From contig JALFCW010000082.1 in assembly GCA_022771625.1 (NCBI GenBank), positions 1 to 64,000 on the forward strand: a DNA stretch of 64,000 nucleotides, written 5' to 3'. This document shows, in pieces, positions 51,916 to 61,130 of this stretch. Both the position numbers and the translations under genes were made by a program. Each line of letters starts with the position of its first letter. Positions within the stretch are counted from its first letter, which is position 1. The stretch is from Prevotella sp. (GTDB lineage: Bacteria; Bacteroidota; Bacteroidia; Bacteroidales; Bacteroidaceae). Below the pieces are notes generated by a model, which made no database searches, was not told the DNA's origin, and worked only from the letters and a program-made list of their open reading frames with translations.

Positions 51916-53433
51916 TTATTTCATGCTCTTCACCGCTGTGCCATCGGCAAAGCGAGTGATGACAAGTCCCTTTGCGTTGTTGCCCACCTTCTGACCATTG
52001 GCATTGTAACGGCCAGTGACGGTGCGGTTGGCTGCATCTGAGGTGATGCCCTTCACGGCTGTGTCGATGGTGACGTTGAAAGTGTAGGTTCTAGATTCCG
52101 TGAGTTCCTCGTTGTAGAGGTTGACGAAGAGTTTCTTGGCTTTATCATCATAATATGTCAAGATTACGTTAGTACAAAAATCATCGAAAGAGAAGTCAAT
52201 GTCGTCAGCCATGGGCAACTTGTTCACGGTGAGGTCATACTCGTATTTGTCGGCTGAGAAGTCCTTGATATCAGTGTTGAAGATGGTCAACCCTATAGGC
52301 TCAACGGGATAATTGAGTGTCACTTCATCGACATAGAGTTCGTCAACGTCGGTGGCGTCAATTGAACCGCCGCCAGGCTCGGCACATGTGGAGATGGTGA
52401 CGAGGATTGCCTTTGCCTCGGCTTCGTTTTCTACATAGCTTAAATAGTCGAAGGGGATGGTGACATACTTCCACTCGCCGTCGGTGGCGGTGAGATTGGT
52501 GTTGTCTTCAGCCACTGCCACTACGTTTTTATACTCGGCATCGGCAGGGTCCTGATAATATGTGCCGTCGGTAATCACGGCTCGCAGTGAGGCAGGCTTG
52601 GTGTTGCCCTTGCCGTTCTTAAACTTATACCACATCGAGATGGAGGCAGGGGTGCCCTTCATGTTATTGGCGAAGAGGTCACCATTGCCGTCTTCGTCAG
52701 TATTTGTAATATCGAGGAAGGCACAGTTGTTTGGGTCGGCTGCACTCATGGCGTCAGCCTTCATGCGTCCTGTAGTGATTGTGCCGTTGGCAGATATGGA
52801 ACCAAATACAGAGGATGATACAATCTTCACGGATTTGGTGCTTTCAGTTTCGGCAGGAACGTCATCCGAAATGAATATATGTGGAGTTTTGTCAACGATA
52901 CTTGCAAATGCACCTGTGCAGCTCATAAATGAGTGCCATCCGTTAGGCTCGTCGGATGTGGTTGTGCCGTTGGAAGCGGTGGCGATGTGCCAATCTTCAA
53001 AGTCGCCGCCGTAGATCTGTGTAGAGGTGCTTGTGAGAGCCACGTTCACGTCAATATCTGCTGCAACAAGATGAAGCTGGAGCTGGAGGTCGTTGTCTTT
53101 CAAAGTGGCTTCGATGTCAGCTGGCATAGTGCCAAACAAACCTACCTTAACATCTTTATTCTTGACAGAGATTTCTGTGATTTCATCATCACCAGTTGCA
53201 TCAATGTCGTTAATTTCAATATCACCAACAGGTATTCCGTCTTCTCCACCGAAGTAAAAATCAGGAAGCAGAATGTCATATTTGCCATTGGCATTCTTTG
53301 TGCACGAGATGGTAATTTGGTCATAAGGCGATGGTTGACCGTTAAGCACTACAGCTAGTCCGCAAGTGTATTCCTCTGCCATGGCGGCAAGGGACATCAC
53401 GCAAGCTAATACTAAAGTAAATAATTTTTTCAT
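51916..53433 (-). CDS. Secreted calycin-like and PCMD domain protein
   Basis: This 505-residue protein has a signal peptide (MKKLFTLVLACVMSLAAMA), a calycin-like beta-barrel domain at about 20-140, then a PCMD (putative carbohydrate metabolism) domain at about 145-375 (GGDFEDWHIATAS at its start, DVDELYVDEVTLNYP at its end). The C-terminus RYNANGQKVGNNAKGLVI with FADGTAVKSMK resembles sorting tails of secreted Prevotella proteins. It is probably surface-exposed and may bind carbohydrate or metal-binding ligands; this is not shown. It is the last gene of a trio with a beta-barrel protein and a PCMD lipoprotein. Confidence 0.82.
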   Translation of the reverse strand: MKKLFTLVLACVMSLAAMAEEYTCGLAVVLNGQPSPYDQITISCTKNANGKYDILLPDFYFGGEDGIPVGDIEINDIDATGDDEITEISVKNKDVKVGLFGTMPADIEATLKDNDLQLQLHLVAADIDVNVALTSTSTQIYGGDFEDWHIATASNGTTTSDEPNGWHSFMSCTGAFASIVDKTPHIFISDDVPAETESTKSVKIVSSSVFGSISANGTITTGRMKADAMSAADPNNCAFLDITNTDEDGNGDLFANNMKGTPASISMWYKFKNGKGNTKPASLRAVITDGTYYQDPADAEYKNVVAVAEDNTNLTATDGEWKYVTIPFDYLSYVENEAEAKAILVTISTCAEPGGGSIDATDVDELYVDEVTLNYPVEPIGLTIFNTDIKDFSADKYEYDLTVNKLPMADDIDFSFDDFCTNVILTYYDDKAKKLFVNLYNEELTESRTYTFNVTIDTAVKGITSDAANRTVTGRYNANGQKVGNNAKGLVITRFADGTAVKSMK

Positions 53434-53468
53434 AATTCAATATTCCTTTCTTTTATCTGTTATTAATA

Positions 53469-54215
53469 TTATTTTAATTTATATGTCAATCCGATAGTGC
53501 CGTAGATGGGGTAGAGGGTTTGCTCGATGGTCTTAAAGGAACTCTTGAAGGCTCCGTTGAGACCCCATGTGAGGTCGGCATATACTCCGATGCGCTTGCC
53601 GATGCGACAGTCGGCTCCGAGGAGCATTCCCACATGACACTTGCGCATGTCGTCGCTGAAGTCGTAGGTGGGGTTGTCGTCGCCCTCGGGACCCATATCC
53701 ACCTTGTCGCCAGTGGGATTGCCGGTGCGCAGGTATCCGTCATATACATGCCCCTTGAACGAGCGTGTGGCTACGTAGGAGACATAAGGACCGCACTTGA
53801 TGAGCCAGCGACCAGAATGGAATGTTGCCATTACGGGCACAGTGAGCATCCACAAGTTGCAGTCGGTGACGAGGCGACCGGTGTACATACCTTCGAGTTC
53901 GTTGCCTCCTTGCACCATCTTCATGTGATAGTTTTTCACTGTGGCGTCGATCTTCATTCCCTTGTTCTCAAGGCGCACTCCGGCTGCGAGTCCCCATTTG
54001 CCCCAAAGGTCTTTCTGGACGTCGAGTCCGAGTGACACATTAGGCTGAAAGTCGTAGCTGTTGAGCTTGCGGATGGTGGCTGGCATGCCCACGGGTGCCG
54101 TGCCGCCGATGTTGTATCCGATGCGGAACGTATAGTTGAGACTGTCGGGGAGGCTTATTCCCCACGTCGATATGGCTAAGGCCACAAAAGCTATTGAAAA
54201 TAATAATCTTTTCAT
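53469..54215 (-). CDS. Outer-membrane beta-barrel protein (PorT-like)
   Basis: This 248-residue protein has a signal peptide (MKRLLFSIAFVALAIS) followed by alternating strands typical of eight-stranded Bacteroidota barrels (GYNIGGTAPVGMPATIR, WGLAAGVRLENKGMKI, YADLTWGLNGAF) and an amphipathic final strand TIGLTYKLK. It lies between the PCMD lipoprotein (34 bases upstream) and the calycin-PCMD protein (36 bases downstream). Function is unknown; an outer-membrane partner for the two surface proteins is likely from context. Confidence 0.82.
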   Translation of the reverse strand: MKRLLFSIAFVALAISTWGISLPDSLNYTFRIGYNIGGTAPVGMPATIRKLNSYDFQPNVSLGLDVQKDLWGKWGLAAGVRLENKGMKIDATVKNYHMKMVQGGNELEGMYTGRLVTDCNLWMLTVPVMATFHSGRWLIKCGPYVSYVATRSFKGHVYDGYLRTGNPTGDKVDMGPEGDDNPTYDFSDDMRKCHVGMLLGADCRIGKRIGVYADLTWGLNGAFKSSFKTIEQTLYPIYGTIGLTYKLK

Positions 54216-54248
54216 TACTTAATTTTAAATTAGAAAAAATCGACAATT

Positions 54249-55418
54249 CTATTCTTCTTCACAGACAATCTCCACGTCATCAATATACAGAGTGCTTCCC
54301 GGCGCTCCTTCGTAGTAGGCTCCATCGGTGCTCGATGTGAATACCACTGTGAGGCTATAGCCATGTTTTCGAAGAATATCATAGTCAATATCCCCATTGT
54401 AATCAAATGTCATCTCAAATTGTGTCCATGTATCAGTCTCTGGTACAGAAGGCATTTCAGCAAATCCAATGATGTGAGGATTTGTTTTACTGTCTTCTCC
54501 AAATAGAACTACCTCGTTTCCTGAATCATCATGATTGCGATAAAAGGATGCGTAGATTGCAGCTCGATCCTTTATCTCAGGGTGCTCTTCAATCTCTTCG
54601 TTTACGTATTTCCAAAAAACATCGCCTGCTTTATATTTATAAAGACCTCTGATTTTTAATGGCTTGCGACCAAAGGGCCTTCCCATACGGGTCGTATGTA
54701 GGGTAGAGTCCAAAGCTTGACTAACATCAAATTCTCCTATAAAGAAATTTCCCGCAGCAAGAGGGCGTTTCACTAACTTACCCCAGGGGCCAGTGCTGCA
54801 TGTGGTCAGCCTGACGGCTTTGCCATGATATCCCTCAGCTATAACCGATGGATAATCCTCCACATTGGCCTTGGTGTTACCAATTGCAAATCCAGAGTTG
54901 GCATTCGAAAATACCTCAATGCTCACTGAAGAATTATCGCCAGACTTACATTGGTCATACCAGCGGTTATAAGTGGCATTGGTAAATGGATCGGTATATG
55001 TAATACCAGAATTGTCAAATGAGTAGTATGTAGGTATTTCCAGTAACAAGAAGTTGACCATATATTCCCTTGTCCATTGTTTGTCCTGTGATGTGACAGT
55101 ATATTTCACAGGCCCATTGCTGAAGTCTTGGCAACTTCCGTTTGCTGGCGAGATAGTTGCTCCCTCGGTTATTTCAAACTGGGGGCATATGGAGTCTAAC
55201 CGTGCTTCCGGGCGTACGGTAAAATAAATATTCCTGTCGGAATATAACACTTTTTTTGTAGTGTCGGAGATATTGAAGAACATATTCTGCCATTCGTCCT
55301 CCCCTAACTGCACCCAAGCCTTGGTGATGTCACATTCGGCGTTGGGGGCTTCGTCCTTGAAGCAGGATGTGAGCGATAGCGCCGCCAAACCGAACGATAT
55401 AAGTTGTACAATTCTCAT
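54249..55418 (-). CDS. PCMD domain lipoprotein
   Basis: The start is the ATG at 55418 (389 aa), giving a lipoprotein signal with lipobox SLTSCF (Cys about 19). An Ig-like region (ITEGATISPANG, then the QWTREYMVNFLL strand) spans about 20-130. The PCMD domain follows to the end, with KLVKRPLAAGNFFIGEF and LYIDDVEIVCEEE. The family is common in polysaccharide-use loci of Bacteroidota, where it probably binds glycans. A -7 box-like TAATTTTGC is at 55456-55448. It is the first gene of the trio. Confidence 0.85.
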   Translation of the reverse strand: MRIVQLISFGLAALSLTSCFKDEAPNAECDITKAWVQLGEDEWQNMFFNISDTTKKVLYSDRNIYFTVRPEARLDSICPQFEITEGATISPANGSCQDFSNGPVKYTVTSQDKQWTREYMVNFLLLEIPTYYSFDNSGITYTDPFTNATYNRWYDQCKSGDNSSVSIEVFSNANSGFAIGNTKANVEDYPSVIAEGYHGKAVRLTTCSTGPWGKLVKRPLAAGNFFIGEFDVSQALDSTLHTTRMGRPFGRKPLKIRGLYKYKAGDVFWKYVNEEIEEHPEIKDRAAIYASFYRNHDDSGNEVVLFGEDSKTNPHIIGFAEMPSVPETDTWTQFEMTFDYNGDIDYDILRKHGYSLTVVFTSSTDGAYYEGAPGSTLYIDDVEIVCEEE

Positions 55419-55545
55419 TTTTATCTGCTTTATTCTGAAATTCAGCCGCAAAATTACAAAAAAACTTTCAATCTATCGACTTTTTAGCCAATAAATTGAA
55501 AGTTTTTAGGTGTTTTTGAATAATTTATTCTACCTTTAGGAATAT

Positions 55546-56124
55546 TTATACCAATATCACGGTTACTCCGCGGGCTGCCTGTGCACCCATGACGAGAGCC
55601 TGTGCGATGTCGGCTGTCTTGGATGGACCGCTGATGAATGTGCCGTAGCCATAGTCGTTCATCTCGATGAGTCGGTAGGCCTCGTGCATGTTGTCAACAA
55701 TCTTGGTGTGGTCGAGGATGATGACGAGGTATTCAGAGATAAAGCACACGGCTTTCTCCTTCATTGTCTGGGGAATCCAGATGCATCCGTTCTCTGCCAC
55801 TCCCAATACGCCTCGGATTACGCCCACGTCGGTGCCGTTGAGGTCCTTGGCTTCCTCCACAGTGTCGGGATTGCGGTTGGCGATGGTTATCTCGGGCAGA
55901 TTGGAGGAGATGACCTTTGCCTCGGGATATAGTTGGCGGATGATGGCATTGAGGTCGTCGCCGGGTTTGGTTTCCACCACCTTGCCTCCTACTGTCTCGC
56001 TCATGCTGACGAACTGCTTGAGGCTGTCGGGATATTTCGTGGCCTTGATGTCGTCGAGTGAGGGCATGTCATACGTCTCGCGTATGTTGCCTCGTATCTT
56101 TGATAATAATTCTTCCTTGTTCAT
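55546..56124 (-). CDS. LUD-domain protein (LutC-like)
   Basis: The start is the ATG at 56124 (192 aa, MNKEELLSKIRGNI). The LUD family motif pattern is visible: DVGVIRGVLGVAENGCIWI (the GVAETGT-like motif), YLVIILDHTKIVDNMHEAY and YGTFISGPSKTADI near the end. LutC works with LutA and LutB in L-lactate oxidation, but those genes are not adjacent. The FAD/Fe-S dehydrogenase at 10233 is a different type and lies far away. The gene is alone between the PCMD operon and a repeat region. Confidence 0.85.
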   Translation of the reverse strand: MNKEELLSKIRGNIRETYDMPSLDDIKATKYPDSLKQFVSMSETVGGKVVETKPGDDLNAIIRQLYPEAKVISSNLPEITIANRNPDTVEEAKDLNGTDVGVIRGVLGVAENGCIWIPQTMKEKAVCFISEYLVIILDHTKIVDNMHEAYRLIEMNDYGYGTFISGPSKTADIAQALVMGAQAARGVTVILV

Positions 56125-56149
56125 AATTTTCTTTGTTTTTTCCACTGAT

Positions 56150-56607
56150 AATATTTATCTACTGATTTCCACAGATTTTTTTATCCACAGAGTTTTTTTG
56201 TTATCCACAGATTATCACAGATTTCCACAGATTTTTTTTGGCACGGAAATCCGCGGCTTTTTCAAAGACACGGCTGGCTCCGCATTGGTGTTATCACGGC
56301 ACTTCGTGATTACGGCTTGCTTGAGCAAGTTCACGGCTTAGTTTGCTCTGCGGTAACGAGCCGTGTCTATACTTTAGTATAGCCCTTAGCAAATAAAGCT
56401 TTTATCCATCGCGCAGCTAGCCGTGTCTTTTTTTTAAAGCCGTGTTCATCCGTGCCTAAAATAATCAATCATCCATCATCAATCAATAATCATCCTAATC
56501 AGAGCCTTTGGCTCTTAATCTGTGTCAATCTGTGTTAATCTGTGGTCTATAAAAACCAATCCGTGGTCTATAAAAACCCATCTGTGGTCTTAAAAACCTA
56601 TCTGTGG
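56150..56607. repeat. Intergenic repeat region with GGCACGG element copy 2 and CTGTGG units
   Basis: From 56150 come ATCCACAGATT-type units, then the GGCACGG element at 56240-56354 (see the copy at 1091-1203), and a second divergent stretch with AGCCGTGTC. A CAGAGCCTTTGGCTCTTAATC motif (also at 60885 and 61080 in complement) follows. The end consists of ATCTGTGGTCTATAAAAACC units that run into the last codons of kdsB. There are no genes in it. Confidence 0.85.
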
Positions 56608-57363
56608 TCAACAGAAAAAACTCTGTGCCTTAACCAAGTCCTCGGGCGTGTCAATGCCCACAGTCTCGATGTCAGTGCGTCCCACCTTAATCCTGTATCC
56701 ATTCTCAAGCCATCGCAACTGTTCCAGACTCTCAGCCTTCTCCAATTCTCCCTGCGGCAGAGAAGTCACCTCGCGCAACACCTCGCGGCGATAAGCATAC
56801 AATCCTATATGCTTGAGATAAGGGAAAGACTCAGGCCAGAGATTACGCTCAATGCCACGGCAGAAAGGAATCACACTGCGACTGAAATACAATGCAAATC
56901 CCTCCTTGCTCACCGCAATCTTCGGCGAGTTGGGATTCTCTATCGCCTTGATGTCCTCAGGAGTGCGTCCGAAAGGCTTTCCGAGAGTGGCAATCTGCGT
57001 CGTACTGTCGTTGAAACATTCACAAACAGTGTTAATCTGCGACTCATGAATAAAGGGTTCATCGCCCTGCACATTAATCACCACATCCACCATCTTCTCC
57101 GTAGCCTCAATCTTCTCCACTGCCTCCTCAATACGGTCAGTGCCGCTCTTGTGATTAGGAGAAGTCATCACCACCTTTCCGCCAAAAGCCTCTACAGCCT
57201 CGCGTATTCGGTCATCGTCGGTGGCTACATACACATCGTCAATCACCTTTTTCACCTGTTCATATACTCTCTCTATTACTGTCTTGCCTGCTAGAATGGC
57301 AAGCGGTTTGCCGGGGAAACGCGTAGAAGCGTATCGTGCCGGTATGACTGCTATGAATTTCAT
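56608..57363 (-). CDS. kdsB: 3-Deoxy-manno-octulosonate cytidylyltransferase
   Basis: KdsB activates Kdo with CTP for lipopolysaccharide inner core synthesis. The start is the ATG at 57363 (251 aa, MKFIAVIPARYASTRFPGKP), the family N-terminus. Other motifs are VYVATDDDRI near 50, VVINVQGDEPFI near 95, SRSVIPFCR near 155 and the C-terminal VGRTDIETVGIDTPEDL. A clear promoter lies upstream at 57423-57392. The last six residues (AQSFFC) are encoded by the neighbouring CTGTGG-type repeat, which also supplies the stop codon. Confidence 0.95.
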   Translation of the reverse strand: MKFIAVIPARYASTRFPGKPLAILAGKTVIERVYEQVKKVIDDVYVATDDDRIREAVEAFGGKVVMTSPNHKSGTDRIEEAVEKIEATEKMVDVVINVQGDEPFIHESQINTVCECFNDSTTQIATLGKPFGRTPEDIKAIENPNSPKIAVSKEGFALYFSRSVIPFCRGIERNLWPESFPYLKHIGLYAYRREVLREVTSLPQGELEKAESLEQLRWLENGYRIKVGRTDIETVGIDTPEDLVKAQSFFC

Positions 57364-57391
57364 AATCATCCAATGTTAATGTTTTGTTGCT

Positions 57392-57423
57392 GCAAAATTA
57401 CTAATATTTATCGAATTGGCAAA
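57392..57423 (-). promoter_or_regulatory. Promoter of kdsB
   Basis: On the minus strand TTTG (57423-57420) is followed after 19 bases by TAATTTTGC (57400-57392). The ATG is at 57363. Confidence 0.75.
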
Positions 57424-57461
57424 GAAAAAGGAAAAAAATAGTTAATATATATAGGTATAAC

Positions 57462-57493
57462 ATTGTAGTTTGCCATATTTTATGTACCTTTGC
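57462..57493 (+). promoter_or_regulatory. Promoter of the DUF4468/porin operon
   Basis: ATTG at 57462-57465 is followed after 19 bases by TACCTTTGC at 57485-57493. The ATG is at 57512. It diverges from the kdsB promoter 40 bases away. Confidence 0.6.
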
Positions 57494-57511
57494 ATGAAAA
57501 ATCGAATAAAA

Positions 57512-58162
57512 ATGAAGAAAAGATCATTCATATTACTGATGGCAGCTGCCTTCTGCGGTATTGCCAACGCCCAAAACGAATGGGAGGAGATGGACAGGCA
57601 ACAGGAGGTGGAAGAGGCTGTAGTGAAGGTGAATCCCGACGAGAAATATCTCGCTGGAGCCGTTCCTATGGTTGACGGACGTGTCACATTCTCTACAGTA
57701 ATCGAGGCTCCTGGCAAGAGTGCGTCGCAGATATATTCCATAGTGAAGAATTATATGGACCGACTTACACGTCAGCCCAACCAACTGGAGCATAGCGTGT
57801 TGGCATTAGCCGACTCATCCAAGAATTTTGTTTGCGGAAATTATCAGGAGTGGCTTGTATTCAAGAACAATGCCCTCGTGCTCGACCGCACCCGATTCTA
57901 CTACACACTCATGGCACAATGCAATGACGGAAGCCTTGAGGTGAAGATGACACGCATATACTATCTCTATGAGGAGGAGCGCGACCCGCAGACCTATAAG
58001 GCAGAGGAATGGATTGACGACAAGAATGCGCTCAACAAGAAGCAGACCAAACTGCTAAGAGGCAGTGCCAAGTTCCGCCGCAAAACCGTTGACCGCAAGG
58101 ACTATCTTTTTGGCAAGTTTGATGAATTGCTTAATGGCAAAAAACAAGGAAAGGAGGAATAA
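57512..58162 (+). CDS. DUF4468 domain secreted protein
   Basis: The start is the ATG at 57512 (216 aa), giving a signal peptide (MKKRSFILLMAAAFCGIANA). The DUF4468 domain, with a TBP-like fold, spans about 45-135 (VPMVDGRVTFSTVIEAPGKS, then FVCGNYQEWLVF and DRTRFYYTLMAQCN). The family is secreted or periplasmic in Bacteroidota; the function is unknown. It starts a three-gene operon with a small membrane protein (2-base gap) and an outer-membrane protein (ATGA overlap). Confidence 0.85.
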   Translation: MKKRSFILLMAAAFCGIANAQNEWEEMDRQQEVEEAVVKVNPDEKYLAGAVPMVDGRVTFSTVIEAPGKSASQIYSIVKNYMDRLTRQPNQLEHSVLALADSSKNFVCGNYQEWLVFKNNALVLDRTRFYYTLMAQCNDGSLEVKMTRIYYLYEEERDPQTYKAEEWIDDKNALNKKQTKLLRGSAKFRRKTVDRKDYLFGKFDELLNGKKQGKEE

Positions 58163-58164
58163 GC

Positions 58165-58413
58165 ATGACACAGGAAGAGCTTGATGCCATCTGGAAGCGT
58201 CCTGAACGCCAGCACCGCCGTCCGGACAACAAAATGTTTATGGTGAGGAATGTGCTCAACATCGTATTTATGTTGTCGGTGGTGGGTGCCATCGCCCTAT
58301 ATATGACTACTCCTGCCACCCTGCTCTTCGGCTATCCGTTGTGGGGACTGGTTGTGGGATTGGCGATAATTATTAAGACCATAGAGGTTTCACTCAGAAT
58401 AATCTTTAGATGA
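58165..58413 (+). CDS. Small two-span membrane protein
   Basis: This 82-residue protein has a charged N-terminus (MTQEELDAIWKRPERQ) and two hydrophobic segments, at about 30-46 and 50-72. The family is not recognised. It is tightly coupled: ATG two bases after the DUF4468 stop, and stop TGA overlapping the ATG of the porin gene. Confidence 0.75.
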   Translation: MTQEELDAIWKRPERQHRRPDNKMFMVRNVLNIVFMLSVVGAIALYMTTPATLLFGYPLWGLVVGLAIIIKTIEVSLRIIFR

Positions 58414-60671
58414 ACAGGATAATACTCATATTATGTCTTGCCCTCACGTCCTTGTGTGCCGAAGCCCAGACACTCCGACAGATGAATGACAACGGAAGCT
58501 TCAACGGCATGGATGCTGATGGCAATACCACAAACAAGAATTTCAATAAGCATAACAACGACACTACACGCAACAAGGAAATCCCCAAGGGATTGAGAGT
58601 GTGGAAGATAGACCGTAGGTTTGGCGACGTCATTCCGTCGCTCCCCGACACTATGCCCCATCTCTTCATGAACACCATCTTCAATACTGGCAAATATGGG
58701 GAATATAACACCACTGGCAACAACTACACTCCGCGACTCTCGCGTATTGCCGTTGACCAACCGTTGACGAGCCAGTTTATGTTTGTCCAACCGTATTCGC
58801 ATGTGATGAAGCAACCCGACGAACTCCTGTTTACCAACACCCTTTCGCCGATTACTAATATCACTTACGACAACTGCGGAGACAAACTCAATGGCGAGGA
58901 CCATATCGACGTCATGTTTGCCACCAATGCCAACAAGCGCTTGGGATTCGGATTCGACCTCAACTACGCCTATGCCCGTGGATATTATGCTAATCAGAGC
59001 ACCTCGCATTTCGGTTCTACGCTCTTCGGTTCCTATGATGGCGACCGATACAAGATGCATGCCATGTTCTCGGTGTATCACCAGAAGGTGGCTGAGAATG
59101 GCGGTATCACCGACGACAACTATATCACAAATCCCGAGACCTTCGACGACCAGTTTATCGAGAGCGAGATACCCACAGTGCTTGAGCGCAACTGGAACCG
59201 CAACGACAATATCCATCTTTTCCTCTCTCATCGCTATAGCTTCGGATTCTATCGCAAGGTGCGCATGACCGACGAGGAGATCAAGGCTCGACGATTTGCC
59301 GCCGAGGCGAAGAAAGATATGGCGGAGCGCAAGAAGGAAGAGGAAAAGAAACGCAAGGAGGAAGAGAATGTCAAGGAAGAGAACTTGGTGTTCTCCGACG
59401 AAAACAAGGATGAATTATTGTCAGACAGTATAAACACTGCCCTTGCCGACACGCTCAAGAAGGAGTATGTGCCAGTGACAAGCATCATCCACACCCTCGA
59501 CCTCAACAACTACGGACGTATCTATCAGGCATACGCCACTCCGCTGGATTATTATGCCAATACATACTACAACCTCAATGCCGACAATGCATATAGTGGC
59601 GACTCTATCTTCGATCGCACAAGGCATTTCTCGATGAAGAACACCGTGGCGCTTGCCATGCTTGAGGGATTCAACAAATGGGCAAAGGCAGGACTCAAAC
59701 TGTTTGCCACCTACGAACTGCGCAACTTCCAGATGCCTGACATCATCAAGGAGGGCGATGTGGAGCACACGGTGATGGGCAAATGGAATGAGCATAACAT
59801 AAGTGTGGGAGGACAGCTCATCAAGACACAAGGCAAGACCCTCCACTATAACCTTGCCGCCGAGACATGGCTTGTGGGTGAGGATGCGGGACAGATAAAG
59901 GTGGATTTCTCCACCGACCTCAACTTCCCTCTCTTTGGCGACACTGTCAGTCTTGGAGCCAAGGCATATTTCTATCGCCTCAATCCCACGTTCTATCAGC
60001 GTCATTATCATTCCAAGCATATTTGGTGGGACAATAGTTTGAGTAAGGAGACACGCACTCGCATAGAGGGACTCTTCACCTATCGCAAGACCAACACCCG
60101 ATTGCGTGTGGCTATCGAGGAGATACAGAACTACACATATTTTGGTATGTCGTATGATGCCACCACTGATGCTCGCACCAATTTGTCGGCTGCGGTATAT
60201 CAGTCGGGCAAGAACATCAACCTGCTTACTGCCCAGGTGATGCAGGATTTCCGTCTTGGTCCGCTTAATTGGGAGAATGTGTTCACGTTCCAGAGTTCGA
60301 GCGAGGAGGATGTGTTGCCGGTGCCCACTGTGAATGTCTTCACCAACTTATATCTTAAGTTTAAGATTGCCAAGGTGTTGGCAGTGGAATTTGGTGCCGA
60401 CGGATATTGGTTCTCCAAGTACTACGCCCCCGACTATTGTCCACAACTGAGTCAATTCGCTATCCAGAAGACTTCAGATTCTCGTGTGAAGATTGGCGGT
60501 TATCCCTTTGTGGATGTGTATGCCAACATGCATCTCAAGCACACTCGATTCTTCATCATGATGAGTCACGTCAACGGTGGCAGTGGCAGCATGCAGTATT
60601 TCCTTGCGCCCCATTATCCCTCCAATGGCCGTGTTCTCCGCTTCGGTCTTTCGTGGAACTTCTTTAATTAA
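58410..60671 (+). CDS. Putative porin, outer-membrane beta-barrel
   Basis: This 753-residue protein has a signal peptide (MNRIILILCLALTSLCAEA) and many alternating beta strands (FGFDLNYAYARGYYAN, LKLFATYELRNFQ, LAVEFGADGYWFS), ending in an aromatic-rich last strand (VLRFGLSWNFFN). This is typical of the Bacteroidota family annotated as putative porin. An unusual Lys/Glu-rich coiled-coil insertion (AERKKEEEKKRKEEEN) sits at about 305-335 in a loop between strands. It is the last gene of the DUF4468 operon. Confidence 0.85.
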   Translation: MNRIILILCLALTSLCAEAQTLRQMNDNGSFNGMDADGNTTNKNFNKHNNDTTRNKEIPKGLRVWKIDRRFGDVIPSLPDTMPHLFMNTIFNTGKYGEYNTTGNNYTPRLSRIAVDQPLTSQFMFVQPYSHVMKQPDELLFTNTLSPITNITYDNCGDKLNGEDHIDVMFATNANKRLGFGFDLNYAYARGYYANQSTSHFGSTLFGSYDGDRYKMHAMFSVYHQKVAENGGITDDNYITNPETFDDQFIESEIPTVLERNWNRNDNIHLFLSHRYSFGFYRKVRMTDEEIKARRFAAEAKKDMAERKKEEEKKRKEEENVKEENLVFSDENKDELLSDSINTALADTLKKEYVPVTSIIHTLDLNNYGRIYQAYATPLDYYANTYYNLNADNAYSGDSIFDRTRHFSMKNTVALAMLEGFNKWAKAGLKLFATYELRNFQMPDIIKEGDVEHTVMGKWNEHNISVGGQLIKTQGKTLHYNLAAETWLVGEDAGQIKVDFSTDLNFPLFGDTVSLGAKAYFYRLNPTFYQRHYHSKHIWWDNSLSKETRTRIEGLFTYRKTNTRLRVAIEEIQNYTYFGMSYDATTDARTNLSAAVYQSGKNINLLTAQVMQDFRLGPLNWENVFTFQSSSEEDVLPVPTVNVFTNLYLKFKIAKVLAVEFGADGYWFSKYYAPDYCPQLSQFAIQKTSDSRVKIGGYPFVDVYANMHLKHTRFFIMMSHVNGGSGSMQYFLAPHYPSNGRVLRFGLSWNFFN

Positions 60672-60683
60672 ATGAAGAATTTT

Positions 60684-61130
60684 TAGGCACGGATGGACAC
60701 GGCTCAAAAAATGAAAAATTGAATTATTGATGATAATAATCTGTGATAATCAAAATATCTTTGATATTTAAAAATCTGTGTTAATCTGTGCTAATCTGTG
60801 GACAAAATAAACTCTGTGGACAATATTCAGACCACAGATAGTTTTTTCAGACCACAGATTAGCACAGATTAGCACAGATTAAGAGCCAAAGGCTCTGATT
60901 GGGATGATTATTGATTAATGATTATTGATGATAATAATCTGTGATAATCAAAATATCTTTGATATTTAAAAATCTGTGTTAATCTGTGCTAATCTGTGGA
61001 CAAAATAAACTCTGTGGACAATATTCAGACCACAGATAGGTTTTTAAGACCACAGATTAGCACAGATTAGCACAGATTAAGAGCCAAAGGCTCTGATTGG
61101 GATGATTATTGATTAATGATGATTAATGAT
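60684..61130. repeat. Two 198-bp direct repeats of the CTGTGG/CCACAG family
   Basis: After an AGGCACGGATGGACACGGCTC start, two units begin at 60727 and 60925 with TTGATGATAATAATCTGTG and are nearly identical over 190 bases. Each unit is itself an inverted repeat: AATCTGTG-TTAATCTGTGC units on the left mirror GCACAGATTAGCACAGATTA units on the right. Each ends with AGAGCCAAAGGCTCTGATT. The 3' end runs into TTAGGAATTAGGAATTCC and supplies the last codons of the HD gene. Confidence 0.9.

Noticed and set aside
60727-61122. Possible CRISPR array
   Set aside because: Only two 198-bp units, no regular spacers and no cas genes; each unit is an inverted repeat of short words.
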